DNA from: Magnetospirillum aberrantis SpK
GTDB taxonomy: Bacteria > Pseudomonadota > Alphaproteobacteria > Rhodospirillales > Magnetospirillaceae
NCBI RefSeq assembly: GCF_011022235.1
Contig: NZ_JAAIYP010000039.1
Span: 124,001-188,000 of the forward strand
Direction of reading: 5' to 3'
DNA: 64,000 nucleotides
The notes under the pieces: model-generated
Databases searched by the model: none
Seen by the model: the letters and a program-made list of their open reading frames with translations, nothing else
Told to the model about the DNA's origin: nothing
Shown: positions 44,249 through 52,929 of the stretch, in pieces
How the letters are laid out: each line of letters starts with the position of its first letter
Numbering within the stretch: the stretch's first letter is position 1
Translations under genes and position numbers: made by a program

Positions 44249-46231
44249 ATGGAGAACCAAGCCCTTCCCACGACCGGTCAACAACAAGGAAACCAGCTTT
44301 TCCTATATTCGTTATTCCATCTTAATTTGTCGTTTTCATCTATCGAAGAAGACCGCAGGAAAGATGTGGTCCGCCGTTGCTATTGGCCGCTTTTGCGTCT
44401 CGCCGAATTGCCCGGTGTCCGTATCGCCATCGAAGCCAGCGGATACACCCTTGAAACCATTGCCGCCATCGACCCTTCCTGGTGCGGGGCCTTGCGTCGG
44501 CTGATCGACGATGGTCGGGTGGAATTCGTGGGTTCGGGCTACGTCCAGATGATCGGCCCCCTTGTCCCTCCCGAGATGACCCTTGCCAACCTGTCCTTCG
44601 GAGCCGAGGTCTACCGGACCCTGCTTGGACGACAGCCGGATGTGGCCTTGGTCAACGAACAGGCCTATGCCCCCGGACTGGTGCCGCTTTACCGTCAGGC
44701 CGGCTATGGCGCCTTGGTGGTCGACTGGGCCAACCCGTTCAGCCACCACCCCGACTGGCCCGGCACGTTGTTGTACCTTCCGCGACAGGCGATGGGCGAG
44801 GATGGCGCGACCATCGACATCCTGTGGTCCGACACCGTCGGCTTTCAGAAGTTCCAACGCTATGCCCATGACCAGATGGACATGGACGAGTTGTTGCACT
44901 TCCTGGAAACCCACCGCCGCCACGGCGCCCATAGTTTCCCGCTTTACGCCAACGACGCCGAAATCTTCGATTTCCGTCCCGGCCGTTTTTCCACCGAGCC
45001 ACCGCCGGACGACAGCGAATGGCACCGGATCACCCAGCTTTATCAAACGCTGGCAGCCGACCCCCGTTTTCATCTGGCGCTGCCGCGCGACGTGCTGGCC
45101 CTGCGCGATCAGTCCGGCGGCGCCACCCCATTGCAACTGGAAACCGCCGACGGTCCGGTTCCAGTCAAGAAACAACCGAAATACAACCTGATGCGGTGGG
45201 CGGTCACCGGCCGGGACGACCTTGAGGTCAACACCTTGTGCTGGCGTGCGTTCGAAGCCTTGCGACGACGCCCCGACGCTCCCGACGAATGGTGGCGGGA
45301 ATTGTGCTTCCTCTGGAGCAGCGATTTTCGCACCCACATCACCGAACGGCGATGGCAGGCGTTCCGCGACCAATTGGAGCGGTTCGTCCTGAAGCTGGGG
45401 GCCGCCGCCCCAGCCCCGCTTTGTCCGTCCACCGTCCCGAACGCCCCCACCCCAAGCGTCCAGCAGCACAAACGCCACCTGGACATCGAGACCGCCAGCC
45501 TCAAGGTGCGTCTCAACCCACGGCGTGGCCTTGCCATCGAGAGCTGCGGAAAACCGGGAGAGGCCTGGCTGTTCGGCACCTTGAGCCACGGATTTTACGA
45601 GCACATCGCCTTCGGCGCCGATTTCTATTCCGGCCACACCGTGATGGAATGTGCCGGCGGGCGCAAACTGACCGACCTGGATCCCGTCACCCCCGAGATA
45701 GAGATCAGGGGCGGTTCGGTTATCGTGCGCAGTGTGGTCGACAGCGACGACCACAGCATCGCCAAGACACTGACCGTTCACGGCGACCGCGCCTGCCTGG
45801 ACCTGGAGATCGAGATCACCTGCGACCTCCCCAGTCCATCACAGGTCCGCATGGCAAGCGTGACGCTGAACCCCGACGCTTTCGACCGCACGACCCTGAC
45901 CTATGCGGCCCACAACGGCGGTCGCAAGGCCGAACGGCATTCCCTGGCCGGACAGGTCGACCTGAGCCGGCCGCCCACATTCAACGTCTCGGCCTCCACA
46001 TGCCTGGGGCTGACCGGCGGCACACTGGAGATCGCAGACCGGAACCACCGCATCGTCGTCACCGCGCCACGAGCCGTCGCCGCCGTCGCCGGCTTGGTCA
46101 CCTGCGTCGATGTCCGTCCCAGCTATTTCTGTCGCGCCGTCTTCACCGGACACGAACACGACGACACCAGCCAGCGGGGAACCACCCGCTGGACCGCGCG
46201 CCGTTTTGCCTTTCGCATCGAGATCCAATAA
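44249..46231 (+). CDS. Glycoside hydrolase family 57-like protein
   Basis: 660 residues. The N-terminal half has the GH57 layout: YSLFHLNLSFSSI, then the IAIEASGYTLETI and GRVEFVGSGYVQMIGPLVPPEM segments, with NEQAYAPGLVPLYRQAGY holding the probable nucleophile Glu137. The C-terminal ~220 residues form a beta-rich domain as in alpha-mannosidase and GH57 enzymes. GH57 members are amylases, branching enzymes or alpha-galactosidases; the substrate here is unknown, possibly an intermediate of the glycan pathway. The first ~40 codons are AT-rich compared with the rest, though the reading frame is continuous. Confidence 0.75.
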   Translation: MENQALPTTGQQQGNQLFLYSLFHLNLSFSSIEEDRRKDVVRRCYWPLLRLAELPGVRIAIEASGYTLETIAAIDPSWCGALRRLIDDGRVEFVGSGYVQMIGPLVPPEMTLANLSFGAEVYRTLLGRQPDVALVNEQAYAPGLVPLYRQAGYGALVVDWANPFSHHPDWPGTLLYLPRQAMGEDGATIDILWSDTVGFQKFQRYAHDQMDMDELLHFLETHRRHGAHSFPLYANDAEIFDFRPGRFSTEPPPDDSEWHRITQLYQTLAADPRFHLALPRDVLALRDQSGGATPLQLETADGPVPVKKQPKYNLMRWAVTGRDDLEVNTLCWRAFEALRRRPDAPDEWWRELCFLWSSDFRTHITERRWQAFRDQLERFVLKLGAAAPAPLCPSTVPNAPTPSVQQHKRHLDIETASLKVRLNPRRGLAIESCGKPGEAWLFGTLSHGFYEHIAFGADFYSGHTVMECAGGRKLTDLDPVTPEIEIRGGSVIVRSVVDSDDHSIAKTLTVHGDRACLDLEIEITCDLPSPSQVRMASVTLNPDAFDRTTLTYAAHNGGRKAERHSLAGQVDLSRPPTFNVSASTCLGLTGGTLEIADRNHRIVVTAPRAVAAVAGLVTCVDVRPSYFCRAVFTGHEHDDTSQRGTTRWTARRFAFRIEIQ

Positions 46232-46260
46232 AAAATCCCGGCGAGGAAACTCGCCGGGAT
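46231..46260 (-). terminator. Rho-independent terminator of the 46289-47125 gene
   Basis: A ten-pair stem ATCCCGGCGA/TCGCCGGGAT with a six-base loop. On the minus strand TTTTTTATT follows. On the plus strand it can also fold immediately after the GH57-like stop codon, but has no T-tail there. Confidence 0.85.
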
Positions 46261-46288
46261 CATGTCTCGCCAATCAAAGCCGGAAACG

Positions 46289-47125
46289 TCACGTCATCAC
46301 GTCAAGGAACGTCCCCGTCGGCGATTTGACGCCATTCATGCTATTGATCATCTGCTCGGTCGAAGACTGCTGCAACTCGTAGCCCAGGGAAATGGATTGC
46401 AGGAAGAGCGCCGTCTCTTCCTTCATCTTCTCGATTTCCGCCTGTGGCTTGGTATAGGCTTCGTACTTGACGGTTTCGGCCTCGGCCTGAGCCTCCGATA
46501 TCTTCCCCATGATCTGGGTACTCAACCGGTTGGCCCGTGTGCTTTGGTCGTCGGACACCGTCTGGCCGACCAGAGCATCGTTGTAGACCTTGACCAGATA
46601 CTTGAGCACGGCCTTGTTGTCGCCGTCCACCGCGCCCGCGGTCACGGTCATGCCGTCAAGCGTGTCGGCCATGCCGCGCACGCGCTTGTTGATGCCGGGG
46701 TCCACCATGTCGGGATGGCTGACCTCGCGCACCCGGCGCAGTTCTTCCGACAATTGCCGCATCTGGGCGTTGATGGCGTCGGCGGTTTCCTGACTCAGGT
46801 TTCCATCGGCGTCGACATTGCCGAACATGTCCTGGACTTGCTGGGTGGCGTCCTGGATGGTGCCGTAGCGGATTTCGTTGGCGTCGTTGAGGAACGCATA
46901 ATTGGACAGCGGTTCAAGCTGGTCGTTCAGCTTGGTGATCTGCTTGCCCAGTTCGCTAATCTTGCGATCGGCGATGGGGTTGTCGTTCAACGACGCGATT
47001 TTGTCGTTGATCTTTTGGATGTTCGCTTTTTGCAGTTGCTGGAACTGTATTTCGAACGCTTGGCGAGACAGCGCAGAATTCAGCTGCGACATGCTCTGGC
47101 CGAAATTGAACGTGGAGCTGGGCAT
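46289..47125 (-). CDS. Hypothetical helical protein next to flaF
   Basis: 278 residues, not recognised. Composition is Gln/Lys/Glu/Ala-rich and almost wholly helical, with coiled-coil-like stretches (~30-75: IQKINDKIASLNDNPIADRK and LGKQITKLNDQLEPLSN; ~205-250: KISEAQAEAETVKYE and QAEIEKMKEETALFLQS). No signal peptide, no cysteine and no membrane segment. The gene has its own promoter-like site and terminator and lies upstream-to-downstream of flaF on the same strand. The helical ends recall flagellar axial or hook-associated proteins or their chaperones, but I see no diagnostic motif. Confidence 0.7.
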   Translation of the reverse strand: MPSSTFNFGQSMSQLNSALSRQAFEIQFQQLQKANIQKINDKIASLNDNPIADRKISELGKQITKLNDQLEPLSNYAFLNDANEIRYGTIQDATQQVQDMFGNVDADGNLSQETADAINAQMRQLSEELRRVREVSHPDMVDPGINKRVRGMADTLDGMTVTAGAVDGDNKAVLKYLVKVYNDALVGQTVSDDQSTRANRLSTQIMGKISEAQAEAETVKYEAYTKPQAEIEKMKEETALFLQSISLGYELQQSSTEQMINSMNGVKSPTGTFLDVMT

Positions 47126-47158
47126 TCTGCCGACCCCTTCCGAGAAAAGTCCAAGTTC

Positions 47159-47188
47159 ATCTTACACCCAATGACGGGCAAAATGCAA
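47159..47188 (-). promoter_or_regulatory. Probable promoter of the helical hypothetical gene
   Basis: Minus-strand TTGCAT (47183-47188) lies 18 bases from TAAGAT (47159-47164), about 34 bases before ATG 47125. Both boxes match the sigma-70 consensus at four of six positions or better. Confidence 0.45.
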
Positions 47189-47207
47189 AGCCTGGACGGT
47201 TTTGCGG

Positions 47208-47642
47208 CTAGACCTGCTCGCCGACGAATTGCGCGGCCGCCTCGCCCTCTTCCGCCGGCGCCTCGACCGGAGTCATCAGTCCGGCGGCGATGTTGCGGTT
47301 GATGTCGATCAGCACCTTCAGACGTTCCTCGACCGGGTCCGACAGCAATTCCACCGTGTGCTTGTCGATGAACTGGCACAGCGTCAGGATGTTCTCGCGC
47401 ACCTCGGGCGGGGCCGGGCAATCCTCGGCGCTCATCTCCACCTGGAAGATGGTCCACAGACGCCAGTTGAGCCGCAGGGCGTCACGCATGGCGGTGCGGG
47501 GGTTTTCCGCCGACGACGCCTCGGCCAGACGGCGGGCGGCCTGGATCAGCGCCCATCCCTCGGTGTTGCGCGGGTTGCCGGGCTGCGGAAGGTTGTTGTA
47601 GGGCTGCTGTGCGCCGCGGGCATAGGGATTGGGATAGGCCAT
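47208..47642 (-). CDS. flaF: Flagellar biosynthesis regulator FlaF
   Basis: 144 residues. NTEGWALIQAARRLAEASS, ALRLNWRLWTIFQVEMSAEDCPAPPEVRENILTLCQFIDKHTVEL is the full FlaF pattern. In alphaproteobacteria FlaF, with FlbT, controls flagellin translation and acts as a flagellin chaperone. Start ATG 47642, six bases after AGGAG; the ATG at 47648 would overlap that site. It follows pseC closely (two bases between pseC stop and this start), which links sugar synthesis and flagellin handling in one transcript. Confidence 0.9.
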   Translation of the reverse strand: MAYPNPYARGAQQPYNNLPQPGNPRNTEGWALIQAARRLAEASSAENPRTAMRDALRLNWRLWTIFQVEMSAEDCPAPPEVRENILTLCQFIDKHTVELLSDPVEERLKVLIDINRNIAAGLMTPVEAPAEEGEAAAQFVGEQV

Positions 47643-47644
47643 GC

Positions 47645-48895
47645 TCATCTCCTGGCATTGACGGCGGGGGGCGAAGGCGTATCCGCCACCGCCGCAAGCG
47701 TGGTGTCGGTCATCACCGTGCGCAAGGCGTCAACCACGCGTTCCACGTCTGACACGGTCATCCCCACATGCAACGGCAGGGTCAACACCCGCCGATAATA
47801 GCAATCGGCGCCGGGTAACGACAATCGCCCCTGATGCGCCACGTAATAAGGCTGGCGATGCACCGGCAGGTAATGCACCTGGGTTCCGATGCCGCGCGCG
47901 GCCAAGGCCCGCATGACCTGGGCCCGCGTGCGACCCGCCGCCTCGAAATCCACCAGCACCGCATAAAGGTGCCATCCCGGCCGTGCCCCGGCCACCTTGA
48001 CCACCGGCCGCACCATGGGCAACCCCGCCAACAGGCGGTCGTAAACCGCCACCAATTCACGGCGCCGGTCCAGGAAATGGTCCAACTTGCCCAACTGGCT
48101 GAACCCCAGGGCGCAATGGATGTCGCTGGCCCGATAGTTGAACCCCAGGCATTGCATCTCGTAATACCAGGGGTTGGCCAAACCGTCGGCGTCGAACCCC
48201 TGGTCCGGGTCGAGGAAGCCATCGGCGTCGCGCACCATGCCGTGCCCGCGCAGCAAACGCAGTTTGCGATCCAGGTCGGGAATGCGGCACGTCACCACGC
48301 CGCCTTCGCCCATGGCAACGGCCTTGACCGGGTGCAGGGAAAACACCGTCATGTCGGCATGACGGCAATCGCCGGCCTGCGACCCGTCCGGGGCCACGGT
48401 GCCCAAGGCGTGGCAGGCATCCTCGACCACCGCCAGGCCATGGGCGCGCGCCAATTTGCCAATGGCGTCCATGTCTGCCGGCTGGCCGTTCAGGTGCACC
48501 GGAAACACCGCCTTGGCCCGGCCGCCGGCACGGTCCAGGGCCTCTTGCAAATGGGCGGCGGTCATCAGACCGCTGTCGGAATCCACATCGGCGAACACCA
48601 CCTCGGCCCCGACGAAACGCACCGCGTTGGCGGTCGCCAGGAAGGTCAGGGTGGGAACCACCACCGCATCGCCCGGCCCCAGCCCCAAAGCCAGTGCCGC
48701 CATGTGCAAACCGGCGGTGCCGTTGGCGCAAGCCACTGCGTGCGGTGCCCCAACGCGCCGGGCGAAAGCCTGTTCAAAACGATCGACCATGGGGCCGCAG
48801 GTCAGCGCTCCCCCGCGCAGCACCCGCGTCACCACCTCGACGTCGTCGTCGTCGACGCAATGCCGTCCATAGGGTAGGAAAGGCATTCCGGCCAT
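47645..48895 (-). CDS. pseC: UDP-4-amino-4,6-dideoxy-N-acetyl-altrosamine aminotransferase
   Basis: PLP enzyme for the second step of pseudaminic acid synthesis; aminates the 4-keto sugar made by PseB. 416 residues, DegT/DnrJ/EryC1 family. FLPYGRHCVDDDDVEVV opening, ANGTAGLHMAALALGL, VVEDACHALG, and the PLP lysine K191 in FSLHPVKAVAMGEGGV, the PseC version of the motif. The last ~25 residues are an extra Ala/Pro/Thr-rich tail. GAGGAGG precedes ATG 48895. It lies ten bases after pseB. Confidence 0.93.
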   Translation of the reverse strand: MAGMPFLPYGRHCVDDDDVEVVTRVLRGGALTCGPMVDRFEQAFARRVGAPHAVACANGTAGLHMAALALGLGPGDAVVVPTLTFLATANAVRFVGAEVVFADVDSDSGLMTAAHLQEALDRAGGRAKAVFPVHLNGQPADMDAIGKLARAHGLAVVEDACHALGTVAPDGSQAGDCRHADMTVFSLHPVKAVAMGEGGVVTCRIPDLDRKLRLLRGHGMVRDADGFLDPDQGFDADGLANPWYYEMQCLGFNYRASDIHCALGFSQLGKLDHFLDRRRELVAVYDRLLAGLPMVRPVVKVAGARPGWHLYAVLVDFEAAGRTRAQVMRALAARGIGTQVHYLPVHRQPYYVAHQGRLSLPGADCYYRRVLTLPLHVGMTVSDVERVVDALRTVMTDTTLAAVADTPSPPAVNARR

Positions 48896-48905
48896 CCGCC
48901 CCTCC

Positions 48906-49913
48906 TCAGGCCAGCGCGCCGGGCCGTTGCAGAAGGTCCCTGAGCTGGTCGATGGACATCCACATGGTGTTGGTGTTCGAGGTGTAGGCGAAGCCGTCGG
49001 ACACACGGTTGGCGCCACGGTCAGCATAGGGCTTGCTGCGCCAAAAGCTGAACGCCGGCTCGATGATGAAACGATCGTCGAGTTCCAGCGCCAGACGTGC
49101 CTCGTCCTCGCACATCAAAACTTCATGCAACTTCTCGCCAGGGCGGATGCCAATCACCTTGACCGGCAATTCGGGCGCCACCGCCTTGGCCATGTCGACC
49201 ACGGTCATGCTGGGAATACGCGGCACGAAAATCTCGCCGCCGCGCATCATGGACATCGAACTGAGGACGAAATCCACCCCCTGTTGCAGGGTGATCCAAA
49301 AACGGGTCATCCGTTCGTCGGTGACCGGCAGTTCCTTGGCGCCTTCGGCGATCAGACGTTGGAACAGCGGCAGCACGCTGCCGCGCGACCCCAGGACGTT
49401 GCCGTAACGCACGACCGAAAACCGGGTGTCGGTTCCACCGGAAAGGTTGTTGGCCGCGACGAAAATCTTTTCCGCCGCCAGCTTGCTGGCGCCATAAAGG
49501 TTGATGGGATTGGCGGCCTTGTCGGTGGACAGCGCCAACACCCGCTTGACCCCGGTATCCAGCGCCGCCCGCACCACGTTCTCGGCGCCCCAGACATTGG
49601 TGCGCAAGCATTCGAACGGATTGTACTCGGCGGTCGGCACCTGCTTCATGGCGGCAGCGTGAACCACCGTGTCGATGCCGCGCATGGCCATGGACAGACG
49701 GTCCTTGTCCCGCACGTCGCCGATCAGGAAACGCAGTTCCTGGCGGTTGGCGAACCGGGGGTCCATCGCCATCTGCGACTGCTTCAACTCGTCGCGCGAG
49801 AAGATAGCCAGCCGCTTGGGCTTGCAACGCTCCAGCACGGTACGGACAAAGGCCTGTCCGAACGAGCCGGTGCCACCGGTAACGAGGATGGATTTGCCGT
49901 CGAGTGTACTCAT
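48906..49913 (-). CDS. pseB: UDP-N-acetylglucosamine 4,6-dehydratase (inverting)
   Basis: First step of pseudaminic acid synthesis: UDP-GlcNAc to the 4-keto-L-arabino hexulose. 335 residues, SDR family. GGTGSFG at 13-19 binds NADP; HAAAMKQVPTAEYNPFE and LSTDKAANPINLYGASKLAAEK are the PseB active-site signatures (Lys in MKQ, Asp-Lys in TDKA). Start ATG 49913. First gene of the pseB-pseC-flaF unit; the short upstream gap to mipZ holds a CCCTT/AAGGG hairpin but no clear promoter. Confidence 0.95.
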   Translation of the reverse strand: MSTLDGKSILVTGGTGSFGQAFVRTVLERCKPKRLAIFSRDELKQSQMAMDPRFANRQELRFLIGDVRDKDRLSMAMRGIDTVVHAAAMKQVPTAEYNPFECLRTNVWGAENVVRAALDTGVKRVLALSTDKAANPINLYGASKLAAEKIFVAANNLSGGTDTRFSVVRYGNVLGSRGSVLPLFQRLIAEGAKELPVTDERMTRFWITLQQGVDFVLSSMSMMRGGEIFVPRIPSMTVVDMAKAVAPELPVKVIGIRPGEKLHEVLMCEDEARLALELDDRFIIEPAFSFWRSKPYADRGANRVSDGFAYTSNTNTMWMSIDQLRDLLQRPGALA

Positions 49914-49970
49914 GACGCCAAATGTGCGACCCCACCCCTTAACAAAGGGTTTAGTCCGCCCCGTCACCCG

Positions 49971-50789
49971 TTACGGCGAAGCGTGTCCTTCCGGGCGCAC
50001 GTTGTTCAAGCCGATGGCCTCGACCACGGCGCGCAGTTCCTGACGGGCGGCGACATGGCTCATGTTCATCTCGAAGCCCAGAATCTTGTGGCGCAGGTCC
50101 AGAAGCGTCAGCCCCTCGAGGAACAAAGAGCGGTAGATGACACGCTCGCCCAGGCCCGGCACCACACGGAAACCGACCCGCTTCGCCAATTCGGCCAACA
50201 GTTTTTCCATGGTCTGCTTGTTGCGGGCGTCAAGATGGGCCAAACGGTTCCTGAGCACGATCCATTCCACCACCGCGCGTTCGCCGCGCATGGCCCGCGC
50301 CTTCTTGGTCTCCCACACCATCTCGGCATAATGGCTGGGACGGGCGACGCGCATGGTCTGGGGATCGACGCGCGCCAGCACGTCCAGATCCACCAGCGAA
50401 TCGTTCAACGGCGTCACCAAGGTATCGGCGAAGGAATGGCCCAACCGCGACAGGTAATGATCGGAACCGGGAGTGTCGATCACCACCACGTCATGGCTGG
50501 CGGCCAGACGCTCGATGGTTTCCAGAAGCCGCGCCTCGTCCGCCGCCTGATCGCCGGTGGGCGGCACCGCCACGTGGTCGGGACAGGCCAGCGCCAATTG
50601 CGCGAAATCGGGGCGCCCCTTGCGGTTCTGGATATAGCGGGTCAACGTCGCCTGACGGGCGTCGATGTCGATCGACCCCACCGACAACCCTTGATGCAAC
50701 AGGCTGACGATCAGGTGCATGGACAAGGTCGACTTGCCGGTGCCGCCCTTTTCATTGCCGACCACGATGATGCGCGCACGCCTGCTCAT
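49971..50789 (-). CDS. mipZ: MipZ-like ParA-family division-plane ATPase
   Basis: 272 residues. Deviant Walker A KGGTGKS at 14-20, DIDARQATLTRYIQNRK, and VVVIDTPGSDHYLSRLGHSFADTLVTPLNDSLVDLDVL, the MipZ signature. In Caulobacter it forms gradients from the ParB-bound pole and blocks FtsZ assembly away from mid-cell. Start ATG 50789, overlapping the molybdopterin oxidoreductase stop by four bases, an odd partner for a cell-division gene; the two may simply be packed together. Confidence 0.92.
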   Translation of the reverse strand: MSRRARIIVVGNEKGGTGKSTLSMHLIVSLLHQGLSVGSIDIDARQATLTRYIQNRKGRPDFAQLALACPDHVAVPPTGDQAADEARLLETIERLAASHDVVVIDTPGSDHYLSRLGHSFADTLVTPLNDSLVDLDVLARVDPQTMRVARPSHYAEMVWETKKARAMRGERAVVEWIVLRNRLAHLDARNKQTMEKLLAELAKRVGFRVVPGLGERVIYRSLFLEGLTLLDLRHKILGFEMNMSHVAARQELRAVVEAIGLNNVRPEGHASP

Positions 50790-52819
50790 GCTTCCCCCCT
50801 GATCCATACCGCCACGTCGTGGAAGGCGGCGCCGCCCATCGGCAGCACGGGCGAACTGCCCACCAGCCGGTTGATGCCGATACCTTCGACGAAATCCTCG
50901 TTGGGCCAAATCCCCTCGACCGCCACCACGCCGCGCGCGATGCCGTCGGTGGGCCGGACATGCACCACCACCGAGCCGCGCCGGTTGCCCAACCGCACCT
51001 TGCTCCCCTCGACGATCCCCAGTTTGGCGGCGTCCTCGTCGTGCACCAGCACTGTGGGCCGTCCGGCCTGAGCGCGCGACGTCGGGGTGTCGCCAAAGGT
51101 GGAGTTGAGGAAATGCCGCGACGGCGGAGTGATCAGCCGGAACGGCGTTTCCTCGGTCGCCGCCTCGATCACTTCCCAGTAATCGGGCAGGGACGGCATG
51201 TCGTCACACCCCCAGACGGCGGCAAAACGGAACCGTCCGCCATGGCCGAAGCCGTCCAGGAAATGGCTTTGTTCGAACGAAAGCGCGCAATCCAGCCAAC
51301 GCATGGCATGCAACTCGTCCGCCCCCGGCAGCCCCGAGGCGGTCAGGATGGAATCCACCATCTGCCATTCGTCCAGGCCGAAGCTGGCATGCTCCGCCCC
51401 CAGCCGACGCGCCAGCTCAGCCACCACCCAATGGTTCGAGCGGGCCTCGCCCACCGGCGCGATCACCGGTTTGGCCGCCTGAAGGAGGGTGTGACCATAA
51501 GAGGTATAGAGGTCTGCATGTTCCAGGAACGTGGTCGCCGGCAACACGATGTCGGCGAAACGCGCGGTGGCGGTCATCGCCTGTTCGTGCACCGCCAGGA
51601 ACATATCCTCACGCGACAGCCCCCGCCACACCAGTTCGGTCTCGGGCGCGACGCTGGCCGGGTTGGTGCTTTGCACCAGCATGGCGGTGACCGGCGGCCC
51701 ACCTTTCAACGCCGCCGCGTCGCCGGTCAGGATCGGGCCGATCTGACACATGTCGAGCACACGGGCCGCGCTGGGCACGTCCAACGCCTCGGCCAGGTCC
51801 ATGGACACCGCAAACGCCCCCGACACGCTGTAGGTGGCGCCGCCGCCGGGATGGGCCCAGGCGCCGGTGACGGCAGGCAGGCAACTGACCGCGTGCACGT
51901 TGACCGCGCCGTTGCGCGACCGGCTCATGCCATAGCCGATCCGCAGGAAGGAACGCTTGGTCCGGCCGTAAAGAGCGGCGAACTCCTCGATCTCGGCGAC
52001 GCTCAGCCCGGTGACGGTCGCCGCCCATTCGGGACCGCGTGACACCACATGCGCCTCGATCCCCTCGGCATCCTGGGTATAGCGGGCCATGTAGTCGCGG
52101 TCGGCATGGCCGTCACGGAACAAGACATGCATCACCGCGCAAGCCAGGGCTGCGTCGGTGCCCGGCTTGAGCATCAGGTGCAAGTCGGCCTTTTCCGCCG
52201 TCGGCGTGCGGTAGGGATCGACCACCACGAACTTGGTGCCGCGCGCCTTGCGCGCCTTGGCCACCAGCCCCATCAACTGCACCTGGGTCGCGGCGGGATT
52301 GCCGCCCCACACCACCACCAGATCGGCGTCGGCGATCTCGCGCGGGTCAAGGCCACGCTTCTTGCCCACGCCGGCCATCCAGCCGGCACCGGCGATGGTG
52401 GCGCAAATGGTCTTGGCCTGTTCCGAATAGCCCAGGACCCGGCGCAAGCGGTTGGTGGCGCCACGCTGCACCAGCCCCATGGTGCCGGCATAGAAATAGG
52501 GCCACACCGTTTCCGCCCCCAGCCTGTCGGCGGCGGCACGGAAATTCTCGGCGATGGTATCCAGCGCCTCGTCCCAGCCGATCGGGGCGAAAACGCCGGC
52601 CCCCTTGGCGCCAGTCCGTTTAAGCGGCGTCAGGATGCGGTCTGGATGGTGCACCCGCTCGGCGTAACGCGCCACCTTGGCGCAGATGACGCCTTCGGTG
52701 TAAGGCATGGCTGCGCCACGCAAACGGCCGATGCCGCCGTCCGCGCGTCGTTCGACGTCGAGAGCGCAGGCCGAGGGACAATCGTGCGGGCACACGGAAG
52801 GGGCGACGGTGATGTTCAT
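50786..52819 (-). CDS. Molybdopterin-dependent oxidoreductase with N-terminal 4Fe-4S cluster
   Basis: About 677 residues. N-terminal CPHDCPSAC (C10, C14, C18) with a fourth Cys in VICAK holds a 4Fe-4S cluster; DADLVVVWGGNPAATQ, FVVVDPYRTPTA and MLVQSTNPASVAPE bind the bis-MGD cofactor; a C-terminal barrel (~560-677) has TVLVHDEDAAKLGI and FHDVAVWI. No twin-arginine signal, so cytoplasmic. Closest in outline to the formate-dehydrogenase-like or dehydrogenase catalytic subunits of the DMSO-reductase family. No partner subunit is adjacent. ATG 52819 is used; ATG 52849 is equally open. Confidence 0.85.
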   Translation of the reverse strand: MNITVAPSVCPHDCPSACALDVERRADGGIGRLRGAAMPYTEGVICAKVARYAERVHHPDRILTPLKRTGAKGAGVFAPIGWDEALDTIAENFRAAADRLGAETVWPYFYAGTMGLVQRGATNRLRRVLGYSEQAKTICATIAGAGWMAGVGKKRGLDPREIADADLVVVWGGNPAATQVQLMGLVAKARKARGTKFVVVDPYRTPTAEKADLHLMLKPGTDAALACAVMHVLFRDGHADRDYMARYTQDAEGIEAHVVSRGPEWAATVTGLSVAEIEEFAALYGRTKRSFLRIGYGMSRSRNGAVNVHAVSCLPAVTGAWAHPGGGATYSVSGAFAVSMDLAEALDVPSAARVLDMCQIGPILTGDAAALKGGPPVTAMLVQSTNPASVAPETELVWRGLSREDMFLAVHEQAMTATARFADIVLPATTFLEHADLYTSYGHTLLQAAKPVIAPVGEARSNHWVVAELARRLGAEHASFGLDEWQMVDSILTASGLPGADELHAMRWLDCALSFEQSHFLDGFGHGGRFRFAAVWGCDDMPSLPDYWEVIEAATEETPFRLITPPSRHFLNSTFGDTPTSRAQAGRPTVLVHDEDAAKLGIVEGSKVRLGNRRGSVVVHVRPTDGIARGVVAVEGIWPNEDFVEGIGINRLVGSSPVLPMGGAAFHDVAVWIRGEA

Positions 52820-52929
52820 GGCCGGCACTGTACTTGGGTTGACCGCCATCGGGCAACTTTCGCAAGGTCTGGGCCGGTGCTATGCTGCCGCCACATCTTG
52901 AGGGGACAGGGTTTGCAAAGGACAAGCGC

